NCBI RefSeq assembly: GCF_023734115.1
Contig: NZ_AP025737.1
Span: 2,666,001 to 2,730,000, forward strand
Source of the DNA: Herbiconiux sp. L3-i23
GTDB taxonomy: Bacteria; Actinomycetota; Actinomycetes; Actinomycetales; Microbacteriaceae
DNA length: 64,000 nt
Direction: 5' to 3'
Positions 24,709 through 34,426 of this stretch are shown piece after piece. How positions within the stretch are numbered: position 1 is the stretch's first letter; every line of letters starts with the position of its first letter. The translations under genes and the position numbers were made by a program. The notes under the pieces are model-generated. The model saw nothing but the letters and a program-made list of their open reading frames with translations. It was not told where the DNA came from and did not search any database.

Positions 24709-25577
24709 ATCGGCTGACCGTTCTCGAGCCCGGCGCCCTCCTCGTGGTGCAGGACGTCGGTCGCCCCGGCCTCGCCCATCTCGGCGTCGGTACGTCGGGC
24801 GCGTTCGACCGCGCCGCGCACGCACTCGGCAACCGTCTCGTCGGCAACGCCGCCGACGCGGCGTCGCTGGAGTCGCTGCTCGGCGGGGCGGCTCTGGTCT
24901 TCGACGAGCCGACCTGGGTGGCGATCACCGGGGCCTGGGGCGAGATCACCGCGGGCGGGATGCCGGTCGAACCGCACACGGCGACGCTCATCCCCGCCCG
25001 CACTCCTCTGTCGATCGCAACGGTCGGTCAGGGCATCCGGTACACGATCGCGGTCCGCGGCGGCGTCGACGTCGCCCCGGTGCTCGGCTCGCGCTCATGG
25101 GATTCGCTCGCACAGCTCGGGCCGGCGCCTCTGGTCGCTGGACAGTCGGTTCCCGTGGGCGCAGAGCCGGCGATCCCGGTGCCGGCGGCGGACCTCATCC
25201 CGATCGACCCGCCCGGCGACGGCACCATCGAGCTCGAGCTGCGTCCGGGTCCGCGACGCGAGTGGTTCGATGACGCAGCGTGGTCGCTGCTCACTTCCGA
25301 CACCTGGGAGGTGTCGCCACGATCGGATCGCACCGGCATCCGGTTGATCGGTGCGACGCTCGAACGCCGCCGGCTCGGTGAGCTGCCGAGCGAGGGCATG
25401 GTTCCCGGCGCGATCCAGGTCTCCCCCGACGGTGCGCCGACGATACTCGGTGTCGACGCTCCGGTGACCGGCGGCTACCCGGTGATCGCGGTCGTCACGG
25501 ACGCGACGCTCGACCGCCTCGCTCAGCTGCGCCCGGGTCAGCGGGTTCGATTCCGCGTGGCGACGGGCCACAGCTGA
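24705..25577 (+). CDS. pxpC: 5-oxoprolinase subunit C (KipA-like)
   Basis: A 290-residue biotin-dependent-carboxylase-like (allophanate hydrolase subunit 2/KipA) protein. Recognised from LEPGALLVVQDVGRPGLAHLG, SGAFDRAAHALGNRLVGN, ESLLGGAAL, YTIAVRGGVDVAPVLGSRS and the C-terminal EGMVPGAIQVSPDG. The GTG start overlaps the pxpB stop by GTGA, giving translational coupling. It ends 16 bp before the convergent folD stop. Confidence 0.92.
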   Translation: MNRLTVLEPGALLVVQDVGRPGLAHLGVGTSGAFDRAAHALGNRLVGNAADAASLESLLGGAALVFDEPTWVAITGAWGEITAGGMPVEPHTATLIPARTPLSIATVGQGIRYTIAVRGGVDVAPVLGSRSWDSLAQLGPAPLVAGQSVPVGAEPAIPVPAADLIPIDPPGDGTIELELRPGPRREWFDDAAWSLLTSDTWEVSPRSDRTGIRLIGATLERRRLGELPSEGMVPGAIQVSPDGAPTILGVDAPVTGGYPVIAVVTDATLDRLAQLRPGQRVRFRVATGHS

Positions 25578-25593
25578 GCGCTGGGTTGAGCGA

Positions 25594-26472
25594 TCAGAGC
25601 GCGCGCTCGGCGGCCTCCACGACGTTCTGCACGAGCAGCGCGCGAGTCATCGGTCCGACTCCCCCGGGGTTCGGCGAGAGCCACCCGGCCACCTCGTCGA
25701 CGCCCGGCGCGATGTCGCCCGTGAGCTTCGCCTTGCCGGTCTCGTGGTCGACGACCCGGGTCACTCCGACATCGAGTACGGCGGCACCCGGCTTCACCCA
25801 GTCGGGCTGGACCAGGTGCGGCACGCCGACCGCGGCGATGACGACGTCGGCCCGGCGCACCTCGGCGGCGAGATCGGGCGTGCGCGAGTGAGTCAACGTG
25901 ACCGTCGCGTCGATGCCCTTGCGAGTCAGCAGCAGGCCGACGGGACGACCGACGGTGAGCCCTCGGCCGATCACGGTGACGTGCTTGCCGGGCAGCTCGT
26001 ATCCTGCGCGGTGCAGCAGTTCGACGATGCCCGCGGGCGTGCAGGGCAGCGGCGAGTCGAGGTCGCCGTCGACGCCGAGCACGAGCCGACCGAGGTTGGT
26101 CGGGTGCAGACCGTCGGCGTCCTTCGCCGGGTCGATGAGCTCGAGCGCGGCGTTCTCGTCCATGTGCGCGGGCAGCGGCAGCTGCACGATGTACCCGGTG
26201 ACGGTCGGGTCGGCGTTGAGGGCACGGATCGCGTCGTGCACGTGCTCCTCGGTGGCGTCCTCGGGCAGGTCGACGCGGATCGACTCGACTCCGACCTCGG
26301 CGCAATCGCGGTGCTTGCCCGCGACGTACGCGCGCGACGCCGGGTCGTCACCGACGAGGAGCGTGCCGAGTCCCGGCACGATCCCCTTCTCGCGGAGCAC
26401 GGTCACCCGGTCGCGCAGCTCGGCCTTGATCGCCGCCGCGGTCGCGGTGCCGTCGAGACGGACCGCGCTCAC
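25594..26472 (-). CDS. folD: bifunctional methylenetetrahydrofolate dehydrogenase/cyclohydrolase
   Basis: Interconverts 5,10-methylene-THF and 10-formyl-THF with NADP. The 292-residue product has the FolD signatures: [19 protein letters not shown] with the catalytic Lys in [21 protein letters not shown], the Rossmann motif [16 protein letters not shown] and PGGVGPMT near the C-terminus. The start is the GTG at 26472 that overlaps the glyA stop (GTGA). It is second in the glyA-folD operon, under the ZTP riboswitch upstream of glyA, so both one-carbon enzymes should respond to ZMP/ZTP. Confidence 0.95.
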   Translation of the reverse strand: MSAVRLDGTATAAAIKAELRDRVTVLREKGIVPGLGTLLVGDDPASRAYVAGKHRDCAEVGVESIRVDLPEDATEEHVHDAIRALNADPTVTGYIVQLPLPAHMDENAALELIDPAKDADGLHPTNLGRLVLGVDGDLDSPLPCTPAGIVELLHRAGYELPGKHVTVIGRGLTVGRPVGLLLTRKGIDATVTLTHSRTPDLAAEVRRADVVIAAVGVPHLVQPDWVKPGAAVLDVGVTRVVDHETGKAKLTGDIAPGVDEVAGWLSPNPGGVGPMTRALLVQNVVEAAERAL

Positions 26473-27824
26473 GCGCCGGCCGAGATCGACGAGGGCAGCT
26501 CGGTCTGCTCGAGGGGCTGACCGCTCGGACCGAGTCCCGCGTACAGCGGGAACCGATCGGCGAGCACCGTGACGCGTTCGCGCAGCGCCGGGATGTCGGC
26601 TCCGGGCGTCAGGGCGAGGGCGATGATGTCGGACACCTCGGTGAACTCGGTGTCGCCGAAGCCGCGGGTCGCGAGTGCCGGCGTGCCGATGCGGACACCC
26701 GAGGTGACCATCGGCGGGCGCGGATCGAAGGGCACCGAGTTGCGGTTCACGGTGATGCCCGCCTGGTGCAGCAGGTCTTCGGCCTGCTTGCCGTCGATCT
26801 CGGAGTTGCGGAGGTCGGTGAGCACGAGGTGCACGTCGGTACCGCCGGTCAGCACGTCGAGTCCGGCCGCCTTCGAGTCGGCGGAGGTGAGGCGCTCGGC
26901 GAGGATGCGCGCGCCGCTCAGGGTGCGCGCCTGGCGGTCGACGAACTCGGGCTCCCCGGCCAGCTTGAACGCGGTCGCCTTCGCGGCGATGACGTGCATG
27001 AGCGGGCCGCCCTGCTGTCCCGGGAAGACGGCGGAGTTGAGCTTCTTCGCGAGGTCGGCGTCGTTGGTGAGGATGAAGCCGGAACGCGGTCCGCCGATGG
27101 TCTTGTGCACAGTGCTCGACACGACGTGCGCGTGCGGCATCGGCGAGGGGTGCAGGCCCGCCGCGACGAGTCCGGCGAAGTGCGCCATGTCGACCCACAG
27201 CTTGGCGCCGACCTCGTCGGCGATCGCGCGGAACGCGGCGAAGTCGAGCTGACGGGCGTACGCGGACCATCCGGCGATGATGACGGCGGGGCGGTGCTCG
27301 AGAGCCTTCTCGCGGACGACGTCCATGTCGACGCGGAAGGTCTCGGGGTCGACACCGTAGGCGACGGCGTTGTAGAGGCGGCCTGAGAAGTTGAGCTTCA
27401 TGCCGTGGGTGAGGTGACCGCCGTGGGCGAGCTCGAGACCGAGGATGGTGTCGCCGGGAGTCGCGATGGCGTGCAGCACGGCGGCGTTCGCAGAGGCTCC
27501 CGAGTGGGGCTGGACGTTCGCGAACTCGGCGCCGAACAGCTTCTTGGCGCGGGCGATGGCGAGCTCTTCCGCGATGTCCACGAACTCGCAGCCGCCGTAG
27601 TAGCGGCGTCCCGGGTAGCCCTCGGCGTACTTGTTGGTGAGCACGGAGCCCTGCGCTTCGAGGATCGCGCGGGGCACGAAGTTCTCGCTCGCGATCATCT
27701 CGAGCGTCGACTGCTGGCGGCCGAGCTCCTTCGCGAGGACGTCGGCGATCTCGGGGTCGACGACCGAGAGCGACTCGAGGAAGGTCGAGGGCATCGACGA
27801 CTGGGGGGTTGCTTGGTTGGGCAC
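26469..27824 (-). CDS. glyA: serine hydroxymethyltransferase
   Basis: Converts serine + THF to glycine + 5,10-methylene-THF. The 451-residue PLP enzyme shows [32 protein letters not shown], the Asp-containing [12 protein letters not shown] and the PLP lysine in [13 protein letters not shown]. The annotated start is GTG at 27824 with AAGGAG five bases upstream. The N-terminal 20 residues ([20 protein letters not shown]) are longer than in E. coli GlyA, and an ATG at residue 11 is a weaker option. The 5' leader holds a ZTP riboswitch. Confidence 0.96.
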   Translation of the reverse strand: MPNQATPQSSMPSTFLESLSVVDPEIADVLAKELGRQQSTLEMIASENFVPRAILEAQGSVLTNKYAEGYPGRRYYGGCEFVDIAEELAIARAKKLFGAEFANVQPHSGASANAAVLHAIATPGDTILGLELAHGGHLTHGMKLNFSGRLYNAVAYGVDPETFRVDMDVVREKALEHRPAVIIAGWSAYARQLDFAAFRAIADEVGAKLWVDMAHFAGLVAAGLHPSPMPHAHVVSSTVHKTIGGPRSGFILTNDADLAKKLNSAVFPGQQGGPLMHVIAAKATAFKLAGEPEFVDRQARTLSGARILAERLTSADSKAAGLDVLTGGTDVHLVLTDLRNSEIDGKQAEDLLHQAGITVNRNSVPFDPRPPMVTSGVRIGTPALATRGFGDTEFTEVSDIIALALTPGADIPALRERVTVLADRFPLYAGLGPSGQPLEQTELPSSISAGA

Positions 27825-27859
27825 GAGGTCTCCTTCAACTGACGGCCTGGATCGACGAG

Positions 27860-27958
27860 GGGCCCAGGCGTACGGCCCCGTCGGTGTCAGTCGTTCCCCG
27901 GTGGTGCACCACCCTGGAGAGGCTTATGGAGCCTCCGCCACGCCAGTCGCGACGCCGG
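27860..27958 (-). promoter_or_regulatory. ZTP (pfl-type) riboswitch in the glyA-folD leader
   Basis: Read on the minus strand, the glyA leader contains GTCGCGACTGGCGTGG, then CCACCGGGGAACGACTGACA, a linker, and GTACGCCTGGGC, the 5' and 3' conserved parts of the pfl/ZTP aptamer. ZTP riboswitches sense ZMP/ZTP (AICAR nucleotides that build up when 10-formyl-THF is short) and typically control glyA, folD or purH in actinobacteria. TAAGCT at 27961-27966 (minus strand) would be the -10, so transcription starts at the aptamer's 5' edge. An overlapping terminator or start-site-masking helix was not resolved. Confidence 0.85.
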
Positions 27959-28117
27959 TCAGCTTAGCAAAGCGAGCCGGGAGGGGAAGCCCTCGGGCGC
28001 GTCCCTCGCGACGCTTCGACCCGGTCCCGAACTTCGCTTCAAGTATTGGTCGAAGGTTGGGCTGATCAGGGTCTCTTGCGGCCTGGCGATGTCGGTGGCT
28101 GCTGGAAGAGTTCAGTC

Positions 28118-29533
28118 ATGGGAACGGACATGATGGCACCGCTGGCCGAGCAGGCCGCGCTGCTGTCCGCCCGCTCCCAAACCCTCAGCGCCGGTGACCC
28201 GTCCACGCTCGTCGAGTCGTTGATGGGGTCGACCGATACCGATCTGCTCGCGTTCGCCGAGCACGCCGCGCGCGTGGTGCGCCTGGCGGAGGCAGCGTTC
28301 ATCGCGGCCGCCGGTGAGGTGGCTCGGCGCAGTGAGCGCTCCGTTCCCGATCCGCTGTCACGCCGGCTGGGTGAGAAGAGCGCGGCGGCGCTGCTGGCCA
28401 AGCGCACCGGTGCTGCGGAGGCCGACGTGGCGGTGCAGGCGCGGCTCGGGTTGGCCTTGTCGCCGCGGGAAGGGCTGACCGGGGAGATCCTCCCGTCCTA
28501 CTACCCCGCAGTGGCTCAGGCACTGGCCGACGGCGAGTTATCGGCCCGATCGGCGGCGGTGATCGTGCGGACACTGGTCGCCATCGCCCCGAACGCCTCC
28601 CTCGATCAGCTCGAGGGTGTCGAGGGTTTCCTCGTAGAGGGCGCGTTGAACGAGTGGGACGCGGTCATGCTCGCCGATGTCTGCCGGGCGTTGCCGGGCC
28701 GTTTCGACCCCGACGGCGTCGAACCACGCGAGGCAGCCCGCCGGGCGCGCCGGTTCTGGCGGGAGCGGGAACTCGAGGACGGCAGCGTCCGGTTCACTGG
28801 CGAAGCGCCGCCCGAGCAGGCCGCGTTCGTGCGCGCCGCGCTCGATGCGCGCACCGCGCCGCGAAGGCAGGTCCGTTTCACCGAGGCGGGTGAGGAGGAG
28901 GGCGACCTCGAGAACGCGCCCGAGTACGACTCCCGCAGCTGGGAGCAGAAACGGCTCGACGCGTTCGTCGACATCATGCGCGAAAGTCTCAGCGCCGATG
29001 ACGGCGAGATGGGCGGGGTGGACACCACCCTCGTCCTGCACATGACCGGTGAGGCGTATTCGACCGGGGTCGGCGAGGCGTGGGTCGAGGGCGTCGACGG
29101 TCTGATCTCCGCCCGCACCGGCCAGCACCTGGGCTCCACCGCGAACGTCGTCACCGTGGCCCTCGACTGCGAGGGCCAGCCGTTGCGGCTCGGGACCACC
29201 CGCCGGTTTTTCACGAGGGCGCAGCGGCGGGCGTTGGCCGCCCGGGACGGCGGCTGCCAATGGCCCGGCTGCACCGCCCCGCCCCGCTGGTGCGACGCCG
29301 CCCACATCATCCCCTGGTCGCACGGTGGGCGCACCGACATCGAGAACGGCATCCTGCTCTGCCATTTCCACCACCGACGCTTCGATGAAGACGGGTGGAC
29401 GCTCAGCATGAAGAATGGCGTCCCGTGGTTCACCCCACCTCGACACCTCGACGCCTCCCGCACACCCCGACGCGGCGGACGATCACGACCACCGGCCGAC
29501 CTCGTGGCGCGGGGCTCGTCAGGCGCGGGCTGA
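28118..29533 (+). CDS. DUF222 / HNH endonuclease domain protein
   Basis: A 471-residue protein of a family found in many copies in Micrococcales. The N-terminal two thirds is the helical DUF222 domain (LARLAEAAFIAAAGEVARRS-like segments, SPREGLTGEILPSYYPAV). The C-terminal HNH nuclease domain, from about residue 380, has CQWPGCTAPPRWCDAAHIIP, WSHGGRTDIENGILLC and HFHHRRFDEDGW, with the Cys pairs and His/Asn residues intact, so it should be active. ATG at 28118 follows GGAAGAG. Family members are suspected mobile or nuclease elements; no role is proven. It overlaps the convergent tgpA-like gene by 15 bp. Confidence 0.85.
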   Translation: MGTDMMAPLAEQAALLSARSQTLSAGDPSTLVESLMGSTDTDLLAFAEHAARVVRLAEAAFIAAAGEVARRSERSVPDPLSRRLGEKSAAALLAKRTGAAEADVAVQARLGLALSPREGLTGEILPSYYPAVAQALADGELSARSAAVIVRTLVAIAPNASLDQLEGVEGFLVEGALNEWDAVMLADVCRALPGRFDPDGVEPREAARRARRFWRERELEDGSVRFTGEAPPEQAAFVRAALDARTAPRRQVRFTEAGEEEGDLENAPEYDSRSWEQKRLDAFVDIMRESLSADDGEMGGVDTTLVLHMTGEAYSTGVGEAWVEGVDGLISARTGQHLGSTANVVTVALDCEGQPLRLGTTRRFFTRAQRRALAARDGGCQWPGCTAPPRWCDAAHIIPWSHGGRTDIENGILLCHFHHRRFDEDGWTLSMKNGVPWFTPPRHLDASRTPRRGGRSRPPADLVARGSSGAG

Positions 29534-31747
29534 GGTACCGACGCGTCCGATGCGGATGGTCGGCACGAGCGAGCGCGGCGCCACTCGGGCGACCACGCGC
29601 GTGAACCGGGTGCGGCTGCGCCGCAGGGCGCGCAGGATCGACGTCGCTTCCGCTCGGGTGACGCCCGCGTCGACCGTCGCGTCTCGAGCGAATCGGGCGC
29701 GCTCCGTCGCAGCACGCCAGCGCACCAACGCGGCCGCCGCATCGGCGTCCAGGACGACGTTCGACGACACCAGCTCCGCGAGCATCCGCGGGGTCAGGCC
29801 CGATGTGGCGAGTCCGAGATCGACTGCGGTGTCGTGCAACTCGTCCCAGCCCGCTGAGGGCGAACCCCGGCCGAGGAGAACGAGTCGTCGACGCGTGCGC
29901 AGCAGCCGGACCACCGCCGGCACCGCGAGAAGCGCGACGACGCCCACCGGGATCAGCACCCCGAGTCCCATTCCCACGCCGGTGTCCGTGCCGGGAGTCG
30001 CGCCCGAATCCAGGTTCTCATCCCGAGCGGCGGCCGTCGACGTGGAGGTCGGAGCGGGAGAGGGCGCTGCCTCCTCCTCGGTCTGCGGCCGGGTGTTCGA
30101 GGTGTAAGCGGGGACGTCGCCACGGCCGGGAGTCGGCTCGAACCGGGTCCAGCCTGCACCCTCGAAGTAGAGCTCGGGCCACGCATGCAGGTCGTGCGAG
30201 GTCACCTCGAACGTCGTCGGGTCGTCGATCTGACGCTCGCCCGGCTGGTAACCGACCGCGATGCGCGCCGGGATACCGAGCTCTCGCGCCATCACCGTCA
30301 TCGCCGAGGCGAAGTGGACGCAGTATCCGCTCTTGTCGGTGAGGAAGGTCGAGATGACGTCGAAACTGTCGCCGTCCCCGTCGGCCTCCTCGGGAGTGTC
30401 CTCGTCGTAGCGGAACTCGCTCGAACGCAGGTAGCGCTGCAGCGCGAGCGCACGGTCGTAGTCGGTGGACAGCCCCTCCGTGACCGCGACGGCCGTTTCG
30501 CCGATGATCGCGGGCACATCGTCGGGCAGCTGCAGGTAGCGTTCCAACCCCGAGGAGGGCGGGGCGCTCCTCAGTTGATCGGCGGTCGGCACCAGCTCGA
30601 GGCTGGTCACTTCGAACTCGCCGGTGCGTCGGGGGTCGCCGATCGTCCCGGCCGCGAGGCTCTGCGGATCCCAGGCCCACTCGCCCTCGTCACCGAGGTC
30701 CGTCACACCGACGGCCGGGTAAGGCAGCGGCAGCCAGCGCCGCTCCGCGAACGAGTCGTCGATCTGCGTCACCACTTCGGTGCGCTCCACCTCGTCGGCG
30801 AGCCCCGGCGGTGCGGGGAACGACGCGAGCGGCCGGTCGCCGGGCAGTGTCTCTTCCAGCGGGGTCGTGCGCCACTCCTCCCCCGTGAGATCGTCGATCA
30901 CCACGACGCGCAGGTAGATCGGATCGCTCGCGGACGTCGTGTAGCGCAGCGCCGTCACGTCGGCGCCGCGACGCAGATGATCGCCGAGCCGCACGAGCGG
31001 CTCGGCACCCGATGCGAAGACCGGCCGCAACGTCGTCCCGGACGCCGTGCTCTCCTCGAACGCGGGCGCCAGCGCCTGCCCGACCACTCCACCGGTCACC
31101 GCGAGAGCGGTGACGGCGAGCGCCGCGACCACCGGAGGCCGTGCCGCGAGCCGCTGCCGGTCGAGCCAGATCATCAGCAGCACCGCGGCGATCGTCACCG
31201 TGATGCCGAACAACTCCGGCTCCTCGGAGGCCGCCCTGCCCGGCACGATGGCGAGCACCAGCAACGGGATACCGGCGAGCAGCGGCCTGCGCGCGGACAC
31301 GGCGATCGTCTCGACGAGGATCGCGACGGCGACGATGCCCGCCACCAGCACCAGGTCGAGTCCGTCGTTCTGCACTGCCGGCATGCTCTCGGCCGCGATG
31401 TGGGCGACCGCTTCGCCGACCAGCTGCCGAAGTCGTTCGATCGTGTCGCCGGTCGGGATCACGCCGAACGCGAGGGTACTGGGTGCGAAGAGAACGACGA
31501 TCGTCAGTCCGCTCGCCACCACGGCCGCGGCCAGCGGCACCAGCCAGAAGCGGAGGCGTCGACGCACGAGGGCGGCGGCGGCGAGTCCCACCGCTCCGGC
31601 GAGCGCCGAGAGCCACCACCACGACGAGCCCGATGCGACGGCGCCCAGGTTGCCCGCGCCCGCGAGCGTCGCGACCAGGGCGGCCGCCGTCACCCCCGCT
31701 CCGGGAGTCGGCGTGGCCCGGCGAGTGTCGTGGTTGCGCTCAGACAC
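29519..31747 (-). CDS. TgpA-type membrane transglutaminase-like protein
   Basis: A 742-residue membrane enzyme. The N-terminal 210 residues hold about seven hydrophobic segments; a long extracytoplasmic region follows with a transglutaminase-like core (SGYCVHFASAM with Cys476, SHDLHAWPELYF with His521, GWTRFEPTPG), then a Ser/Thr-rich linker, one more membrane helix (GLGVLIPVGVVALLAVPAVV) and a DUF4129-like tail. GTG at 31747 overlaps the end of the DUF58 gene by eight bases, so translation is coupled. In the MoxR/DUF58/TgpA cluster it probably acts on extracytoplasmic peptides or peptidoglycan-linked substrates; the real substrate is unknown. Confidence 0.85.
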   Translation of the reverse strand: MSERNHDTRRATPTPGAGVTAAALVATLAGAGNLGAVASGSSWWWLSALAGAVGLAAAALVRRRLRFWLVPLAAAVVASGLTIVVLFAPSTLAFGVIPTGDTIERLRQLVGEAVAHIAAESMPAVQNDGLDLVLVAGIVAVAILVETIAVSARRPLLAGIPLLVLAIVPGRAASEEPELFGITVTIAAVLLMIWLDRQRLAARPPVVAALAVTALAVTGGVVGQALAPAFEESTASGTTLRPVFASGAEPLVRLGDHLRRGADVTALRYTTSASDPIYLRVVVIDDLTGEEWRTTPLEETLPGDRPLASFPAPPGLADEVERTEVVTQIDDSFAERRWLPLPYPAVGVTDLGDEGEWAWDPQSLAAGTIGDPRRTGEFEVTSLELVPTADQLRSAPPSSGLERYLQLPDDVPAIIGETAVAVTEGLSTDYDRALALQRYLRSSEFRYDEDTPEEADGDGDSFDVISTFLTDKSGYCVHFASAMTVMARELGIPARIAVGYQPGERQIDDPTTFEVTSHDLHAWPELYFEGAGWTRFEPTPGRGDVPAYTSNTRPQTEEEAAPSPAPTSTSTAAARDENLDSGATPGTDTGVGMGLGVLIPVGVVALLAVPAVVRLLRTRRRLVLLGRGSPSAGWDELHDTAVDLGLATSGLTPRMLAELVSSNVVLDADAAAALVRWRAATERARFARDATVDAGVTRAEATSILRALRRSRTRFTRVVARVAPRSLVPTIRIGRVGTSARA

Positions 31748-32990
31748 GGGATGCTCCCGTCGACGCCGAACGCCACACCGCCGCCATGTCCGCACCCGGA
31801 TCGCCGACGGCCACGCAACGCCACCCGGCGGCCCACAACAGCTCCGGCGCTTCCGCGGCGTCGACGATGATGGCCGCTCCGTGACTGTGCGGCGCGCGAT
31901 GAATCGCGAGCTCGCGCCACTCGGCCTCGTCCATCGAGCCGGTGATCACGAAGAGGGGCGATGGCCCATCGGTCTGCAGCTCGGCGACCCGGAGGTGGTA
32001 GTCGAGCGCCGACGTCGCCGCCGACCGGCGCCCGATCGTCGCGAGCCGCAGCAGGGCCTCCCTCGCGGATCCGTCAGACACCGCCCCCATCTCGTGCGCG
32101 GCGCCATCGTGATCGGGCACCGTCGTGACGAGCGCGACTCCTGTGCCCTCGGCCGACAGGTGGTTGATGATCGACGCGGCGAAGCTCACCGCCCACTCGA
32201 ACGCTCCGGCGCTGCGCCAGTGCTCGCGGCGGTTGTCGAGGATCAGCACGGCACGGGCGTCGTCGTGCCGCTGCTCCTGCCGCACCATCAGCTCGCCGCG
32301 GTGCGCGGTCGCGCGCCAGTGCACGTGCCGCAGCGCGTCGCCCGGCCGGTAGTCGCGGGCGATCACGTCGTCCTGTCCGCGCCCCATCATGGCCGCCCGG
32401 ATGGTGGCGTCGGAGAGGGCGACGGGCGCGGCGAGCGCTCCTTCGAGCGTGAGGATGCGGGGCAGCACGATAAGTTCGTCGACGCCGCCGGTCGCTCGTT
32501 CGAGAAGGCAGAGGCCGAACGCATCGGAGCCGCGCACCGAGAGAGGCCCGATCGTGAAACGTCCACGCTGCTGCGCGACGGCGCGATAGACGACGGTGGA
32601 CGAGTCGCCGCTCCAGCCGCGCCCCGACAGGGCCGGAAGCTCGCGGAAGTCGTGGCTCACCGAGAAGGGCACCTCGTCGCGCCAGCTGGCGGGCGGGCTC
32701 GGAATGAGGCTCTCGTTGCGGATCGTGACCGAGACGGTGGCGACCTGACCGACGCTCAGCGCATCGGGCGCCACCTGGCGCTGCACGGTGAGGAACACCC
32801 CGCGGGTCCCGACGAAGAGCAGGGAGGCGAGCACCAGGACGAGCAGCACCAGCCCGACGTAGAGCAGGGCCCGCCAGCCCGTGGCATAGGCGACGATGAC
32901 GCCGACGGACCCGAGCGCGAGCGCGGCCCATCCGCGCACGGTCAGGGCAGGGAGACCTGCCGTGCGATGCGGACGCGCGCCGTCGGTCAT
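31740..32990 (-). CDS. DUF58 domain protein with two N-terminal membrane helices
   Basis: A 416-residue protein. Two hydrophobic segments near residues 20-60 (LALGSVGVIVAYATGW, LLYVGLVLLVLVLASLLFV) are followed by a beta-rich region and the DUF58/von Willebrand A-like domain, marked by ARDYRPGDALRHVHWRATAH (the conserved R-x-Y-x-P-G-D...I-x-W) and AVLILDN, a partial MIDAS-like strand. ATG at 32990 is two bases after the moxR stop. DUF58 proteins are always near MoxR ATPases; MoxR is thought to remodel them in a metal-insertion or chaperone-like way. Role here inferred from context. Confidence 0.85.
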   Translation of the reverse strand: MTDGARPHRTAGLPALTVRGWAALALGSVGVIVAYATGWRALLYVGLVLLVLVLASLLFVGTRGVFLTVQRQVAPDALSVGQVATVSVTIRNESLIPSPPASWRDEVPFSVSHDFRELPALSGRGWSGDSSTVVYRAVAQQRGRFTIGPLSVRGSDAFGLCLLERATGGVDELIVLPRILTLEGALAAPVALSDATIRAAMMGRGQDDVIARDYRPGDALRHVHWRATAHRGELMVRQEQRHDDARAVLILDNRREHWRSAGAFEWAVSFAASIINHLSAEGTGVALVTTVPDHDGAAHEMGAVSDGSAREALLRLATIGRRSAATSALDYHLRVAELQTDGPSPLFVITGSMDEAEWRELAIHRAPHSHGAAIIVDAAEAPELLWAAGWRCVAVGDPGADMAAVWRSASTGASRV

Positions 32991-32992
32991 GG

Positions 32993-33955
32993 TCAGCCTC
33001 GAGGCATCGGGACCGACGCGAGGACCGACTCGATGATCTCGGTCGCCGTGCGCGCCTCGCCGAGCCCCTGCCCGAGCGACTGCCGAGTGGGCAGCACGCG
33101 ATGCGCGAGAACGGGCACGGCGAGTGCGGCGACGTCGTCGGGCAGCACGAAGTCGCGTCCGTCGATCAACGCCCGAGCGCGGGCGGCGCGAGCGAGTTGC
33201 AGGGTCGCGCGCGGACTCGCACCCAACCGAAGCGACGGGTGCGTCCGCGTCCTGCGGATCAGCTCCAAGAGGAACGCCTCGACCGGTGGCGACAGGTACA
33301 CCGCGCGGGCGGCGGCGATCAGCGCGCGGACGCCCTCGGTGTCGAGCACCGGCTGCAACGAGTCGATCGGGCTGTGCCGTTCTCGTGAGCGCAGCATCGC
33401 GAGCTCCGCGGCCTCGTCGGGGTAGCCCATCGAGATGGTGGCCATGAAGCGGTCGCGCTGCGCCTCGGGCAGCGCGTAGGTGCCGTCCATCTCGATCGGG
33501 TTCTGCGTGGCGACCACCATGAACGGCGACGGCAGCGGCCACGTGCGACCATCGACCGACACCTGGCGCTCCTCCATGCTCTCGAGCAGCGCGGACTGGG
33601 TCTTGGGCGAGGCGCGGTTGATCTCGTCGCCGATGACGATGTTCGCGAACACGGCGCCCGGCTTGAACTCGAACGCGCGGGAGCCCTGGTCGTAGATGGA
33701 GACGCCGGTGACGTCGGAGGGCAGCAGGTCGGGGGTGAACTGGATGCGGCTCACCGATCCGCCCATCGTCCGGGCGACGGCGCGCGCCAGCATGGTCTTG
33801 CCGACGCCGGGGACGTCCTCGATCAGCAGGTGGCCTTCGGCGATGAGCACGGTCAGCGCCATGCGCGCGGCGTCGGGCTTGCCGTCGATCACCGTCTCGA
33901 CCGCGGCGAGAGCGTCGGAGGCGGTGCTCGGCCGGTTCACCTCGGTGTCGGTCAC
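32993..33955 (-). CDS. moxR: MoxR-family AAA+ ATPase
   Basis: A 320-residue AAA+ ATPase. Walker A is EDVPGVGKTMLARA (about residues 41-54); Walker B region NIVIGDEINRASPKTQSALL; sensor 1 in VVATQNPIEMDGTYALPEAQ; arginine finger region EAQRDRFMA. The lid domain follows. The GTG at 33955 overlaps the stop of the upstream membrane-protein gene (GTGA). MoxR proteins work as chaperones for their neighbouring DUF58/VWA proteins; here it is the second gene of a four-gene operon with DUF58 and a transglutaminase. Confidence 0.92.
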   Translation of the reverse strand: MTDTEVNRPSTASDALAAVETVIDGKPDAARMALTVLIAEGHLLIEDVPGVGKTMLARAVARTMGGSVSRIQFTPDLLPSDVTGVSIYDQGSRAFEFKPGAVFANIVIGDEINRASPKTQSALLESMEERQVSVDGRTWPLPSPFMVVATQNPIEMDGTYALPEAQRDRFMATISMGYPDEAAELAMLRSRERHSPIDSLQPVLDTEGVRALIAAARAVYLSPPVEAFLLELIRRTRTHPSLRLGASPRATLQLARAARARALIDGRDFVLPDDVAALAVPVLAHRVLPTRQSLGQGLGEARTATEIIESVLASVPMPRG

Positions 33956-34419
33956 GCGCGTGCCTTCCGGTTGCGTGCCTTGTAGCCCGCGAACACGATG
34001 CAGCCGAGCCCGAACACGAAGGACCACGGCCCCGCGCCGTAGACGAATTGCTGCAGGCTCCAAAGCCAATCGATCCCGCCATTGAAGGCAGTCGCAAAGT
34101 TGATGCTCTGCTGAATGAATCCGACGATCGCGAGGGCGGCGAGCGACCCCACTGCGAGGCCGATCCCCCAGTTGCGCACGAAGCGGATCGCCTCCGGATT
34201 GACTTCTGCCGGATCCGTGCTCTCCGAGACCTGCGGCGGCTGGTCCTGCGCCGAGCCGTCGGAGTCGAGCTCGGCGGCGATCTCGTCGAGACCGGCGAGC
34301 GCCCACGGATCGGAAGGCGGCCGGGATTCGGCTCTGGCAGGCGTTACGGGCTCGCCTCCTCGTTGGAAGGAGCTGCTGTAACGGGGATCGAAGGAACGGC
34401 CGGACTCGAGAGTTCCCAT
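33952..34419 (-). CDS. hypothetical membrane protein heading the MoxR operon
   Basis: A 155-residue protein with a polar, acidic N-terminal half (residues 1-75; ALAGLDEIAAELDSDGSAQD) and two membrane helices in the second half (WGIGLAVGSLAALAIVGFI and FVFGLGCIVFAGY), ending in a basic tail. GAGGAAG lies just before the ATG at 34419. It overlaps moxR by GTGA and so belongs to the same operon; it may be a membrane partner of that system. I do not recognise the family. Confidence 0.65.
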   Translation of the reverse strand: MGTLESGRSFDPRYSSSFQRGGEPVTPARAESRPPSDPWALAGLDEIAAELDSDGSAQDQPPQVSESTDPAEVNPEAIRFVRNWGIGLAVGSLAALAIVGFIQQSINFATAFNGGIDWLWSLQQFVYGAGPWSFVFGLGCIVFAGYKARNRKARA

Positions 34420-34426
34420 GGCTTCC

